This document shows, piece by piece, positions 62,218-64,000 of a stretch of DNA of 64,000 bases. Position 1 is the first letter of the stretch; each line of letters opens with the position of its first letter. Under the pieces are notes generated by a model. It had not been told where the DNA came from. It was given only the letters and a program-made list of their open reading frames with translations, and made no database searches. This DNA comes from Fodinibacter sp963833495 (GTDB taxonomy: Bacteria > Actinomycetota > Actinomycetes > Actinomycetales > Dermatophilaceae): positions 62,001 to 126,000 of the forward strand of contig CAWHYJ010000004.1 of the NCBI GenBank assembly GCA_963833495.1, written 5' to 3'. A program made the position numbers and the translations under genes.

Positions 62218-63699
62218 TCATCGGGCTGGGCCGGTGCGAGCGGCTGCGAGCGCCGCCACGAGTGCGCAGGTCGCCCCGCCCGCCATCAGCAGCGCGAAGG
62301 CCACGCCGTCGGTCTGGGCACCGCGCAGCGCCACGACGGCACCGACCACGCCGGTCGAGAGCGCGACACCGGTCGAGATGGCCAGGCCCTGAGCCGCGCT
62401 CACCCGGCCCTGCTCGCTCACCGGCGCCAGCGCGAGCAGCTGGGTCGACAGCGTCGGCGAGACGATGCCCATGCCCAGCGCGGCGAAGGCCCAGCCGACC
62501 ATGCCCGGCACCAACCCGATGACGTCGAGCGAGAGCAGCACCGGCCCGAGCGACCCCAACCCGATGAGCCCGGCACCGAGGCCGGCCCGGGCGGGAGCAG
62601 ACACCCCCGCCTGCACCCGGTTGATGCTGTTGACCCACGAGCCGAGCGCCCAGCAGCAGCCGGTCACCGACAGCGAGATGCCGGCGACGGCGGTCGAGGC
62701 GTCGTGCGTCTGCACGAGCATCAGGGGGATGAGGCCGGCCACCGCGGTGAACGCGGCCGAGATCAGCAACCGCACCGCGATGACGGTCGGCACCCCGCGG
62801 GCCAGCCGCACCATCCCGTGCGGAAGCGCCCGCAGGCCGCCGACCACGACGAGCAGGGCCCCCGAGCCGATGACGACGGCTCCGGCGACGCGGGTGTCCG
62901 GGTCGGACAGCAGCGGTGCTGAGAACGTGGTCACGGCCAGCCCGGCGGCCAGCAGCAGCGCGGCGACCACGCGACGGCGGTCGGATGCCGTGCTCTCGGC
63001 ATCCGCGCTCGACGCGCCACCCGCGTGGGTTCGGCGCAGAGCCGGGCGCAGGAGGAGCAGGGCCACCGGGACGACGAGCAGGGGCGCGACGAAGACGAGC
63101 CGCCAGCCCCACACCGCGTCGATGGCGCCGGCCAGGCTCGGCCCGAGGAGTGACGGGAGGATCCACGCCGCGGCGAACGACGCGAAGATCTTCGCGCGCA
63201 GCGCCTCGGGCAGGGCCTGGGCGACGAGCACCATCAGGGCGGTGTCGATGAGTGCCTCGGCCGCCCCCGAGGCGGTGCGGCCCGCGACGAACACCGCCAT
63301 GGTCGGAGCCAGCCCGGACACGACCTGGGCCACCACGAAGGCAGCCATCCCCCACAGCAGCACCGGGCGAGGGCCGGCCCGGTCGGTCCACGACCCGGAC
63401 CACGCCATCGCGATGGTGAAGGTGACCAGGGTGGCCCCGGTCGAGGCGCCGAAGAGGCTCCACCCATCGAGCTCGCGCACCAGCGTGGGCAGGATGGTGC
63501 TGACGGCGCGGTTCTCGAAGGCCGCCAGCGTCACCAGCGCGACCACGCCCACCACGACCGGTAGGTTCTCGCGCGCGAGCAGCCGCACCGGCGCCTCGTC
63601 CGCGGCCGTCGGCGCGGCGATGTCCGGTGGGGCGGTGGTCGGCGCGGCGGCTGTGCCCGGTTGGCCAGCGGTCGGTCTGGCGGTCCCCGAAGTCGTCAT
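62218..63699 (-). CDS. MFS transporter (DHA2-like), probable SoxR target
   Basis: 493 residues with about 14 membrane segments. The N-terminal 40 residues are low-complexity Ala/Pro/Thr. Later stretches include AMAWSGSWTDRAGPRPVLLW and FAAAWILPSLLGPSLAGAID then AVWGWRLVFV. Its start, ATG 63699, is 16 bp from a SoxR box, and its promoter copies the soxS layout (TTGACC, SoxR box within a 19-base spacer). This suggests induction by redox-active compounds and a role in their export. Confidence 0.82.
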   Translation of the reverse strand: MTTSGTARPTAGQPGTAAAPTTAPPDIAAPTAADEAPVRLLARENLPVVVGVVALVTLAAFENRAVSTILPTLVRELDGWSLFGASTGATLVTFTIAMAWSGSWTDRAGPRPVLLWGMAAFVVAQVVSGLAPTMAVFVAGRTASGAAEALIDTALMVLVAQALPEALRAKIFASFAAAWILPSLLGPSLAGAIDAVWGWRLVFVAPLLVVPVALLLLRPALRRTHAGGASSADAESTASDRRRVVAALLLAAGLAVTTFSAPLLSDPDTRVAGAVVIGSGALLVVVGGLRALPHGMVRLARGVPTVIAVRLLISAAFTAVAGLIPLMLVQTHDASTAVAGISLSVTGCCWALGSWVNSINRVQAGVSAPARAGLGAGLIGLGSLGPVLLSLDVIGLVPGMVGWAFAALGMGIVSPTLSTQLLALAPVSEQGRVSAAQGLAISTGVALSTGVVGAVVALRGAQTDGVAFALLMAGGATCALVAALAAARTGPAR

Positions 63700-63714
63700 G
63701 CCCCCATCCTCAAA

Positions 63715-63732
63715 CCTCTAGTGCACTTGAGG
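63715..63732. promoter_or_regulatory. SoxR box in the divergent MFS/soxR promoter
   Basis: CCTCTAGTGCACTTGAGG matches the E. coli soxS SoxR box CCTCAAGTTAACTTGAGG at 15 of 18 positions. On the minus strand it lies in the 19-base spacer between TTGACC and GAGGAT before the MFS gene. On the plus strand soxR starts 24 bases later. Confidence 0.75.
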
Positions 63733-63742
63733 TCAAGTCGAT

Positions 63743-63748
63743 TACGGT
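63743..63748 (+). promoter_or_regulatory. -10 box TACGGT of soxR (leaderless)
   Basis: TACGGT ends seven bases before the GTG start at 63756. Confidence 0.5.
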
Positions 63749-63755
63749 CGGCCTC

Positions 63756-64000
63756 GTGGACCGACACGACCTGCTCACGATAGGCGAGGTGGCGACCCGT
63801 TCCGGGGTGTCGGTCGCCACGGTGCGCTTCTACGAGCAGCGCGGCCTGGTGTCGTCGGTGCGCACCAGCGGCAACCAGCGCCGGTTCGAGCGGCACGTGC
63901 TGCGGCGGATCGCGGTGGTGCGAGCTGCGCAGCGGTTCGGGCTCACCCTCACCGAGGTGGGGGAGGCGCTGGCCACGCTGCCCGTCGACCACCCGCCCAC
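63756..64000 (+). CDS. soxR: SoxR-type MerR regulator (N-terminal part)
   Basis: 81 codons before the window ends. LTIGEVATRSGVSVATVRFY then EQRGLVSSVRTSGNQRRFER is the MerR DNA-binding domain with the SoxR-typical RTSGNQRR(F/Y). VRAAQRFGLTLTEVGEALAT begins the dimer helix. The CxxCxxxC iron-sulfur cluster lies beyond the window, so SoxR identity rests on the DNA-binding half and the SoxR box. The start is GTG 63756. Confidence 0.88.
   Translation, partial: MDRHDLLTIGEVATRSGVSVATVRFYEQRGLVSSVRTSGNQRRFERHVLRRIAVVRAAQRFGLTLTEVGEALATLPVDHPP

Overview
The window is chromosomal DNA of a high-GC actinobacterium. GC is strongly enriched at third codon positions, GTG/TTG starts are common, and TANNNT -10 boxes sit only 5-9 nt before start codons. 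The heat-shock genes are under HspR/HAIR control, and LprG/P55-like, DUF3151, DUF4235 and SigE-family sigma genes are present. The mix fits Actinomycetota, and an Intrasporangiaceae-like organism is my best guess; the family is an inference, not read from a marker gene. The octamer GGATGCCG/CGGCATCC recurs dozens of times on both strands and gives the sequence a recognisable signature.

Layout. 1-3712: end of a DUF4235 gene, then a TPP riboswitch and a thiamin/HMP ECF transporter (YkoE plus a fused ATPase-ATPase-EcfT protein with an internal 42-bp tandem repeat). 3713-7900: two paralogous cassettes, each a SigE-family sigma factor overlapping a membrane-anchored beta-propeller gene, bounded by copies of one intergenic repeat. 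7955-23760: transporters (three MFS/CDF-type, one RCK-type channel), an M20 peptidase, a DHFR-like reductase, a GNAT enzyme, a lipoprotein, DUF389 and a PLP decarboxylase; three genes here carry reading-frame breaks. 24039-28311: dnaK-grpE-dnaJ-hspR behind HAIR operators. 28318-32372: secreted SMP-30-like protein, glyoxalase, TspO-like and LytR-CpsA-Psr proteins. 32559-38027: clpB with its own HAIR site, then an LprG-like lipoprotein overlapping a P55-like MFS gene. 38169-48488: DinB, hydrolase, exonuclease III, SDR, pyrE, LemA, an ABC-2 exporter, a NarL-type two-component system, DedA and TrmH. 48617-50994: three DGPF (YCII) proteins overlapping an ECF42-type sigma gene. 51115-61278: GNAT, fba, DUF3151, a regulator, purA, a secreted M23 peptidase with five sequence repeats, a HelD/HelR-type motor and purD. 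61418-64000: a PEP-mutase-family gene and an MFS exporter divergent from soxR across a SoxR-box promoter.

The most unusual content is between the genes. At least four families of imperfect palindromes (called A, B, C and D here) recur at intergenic sites. Family B, with core GACCAATAGGTC, has 13 copies in five loci. It lies in convergent, divergent and co-directional gaps, and in one place supplies the stop codon of a sigma gene. The families look like several small non-coding palindromic (REP/MITE-like) elements rather than only terminators; no transposase is visible in the window.

A second theme is reading-frame breaks. dnaK, a DUF5701-like gene, a membrane-protein gene and the LprG-like gene are each restored by removing single G/C bases. 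Because dnaK should be functional, assembly or sequencing error is the simplest explanation and should be tested before any of these is called a pseudogene.
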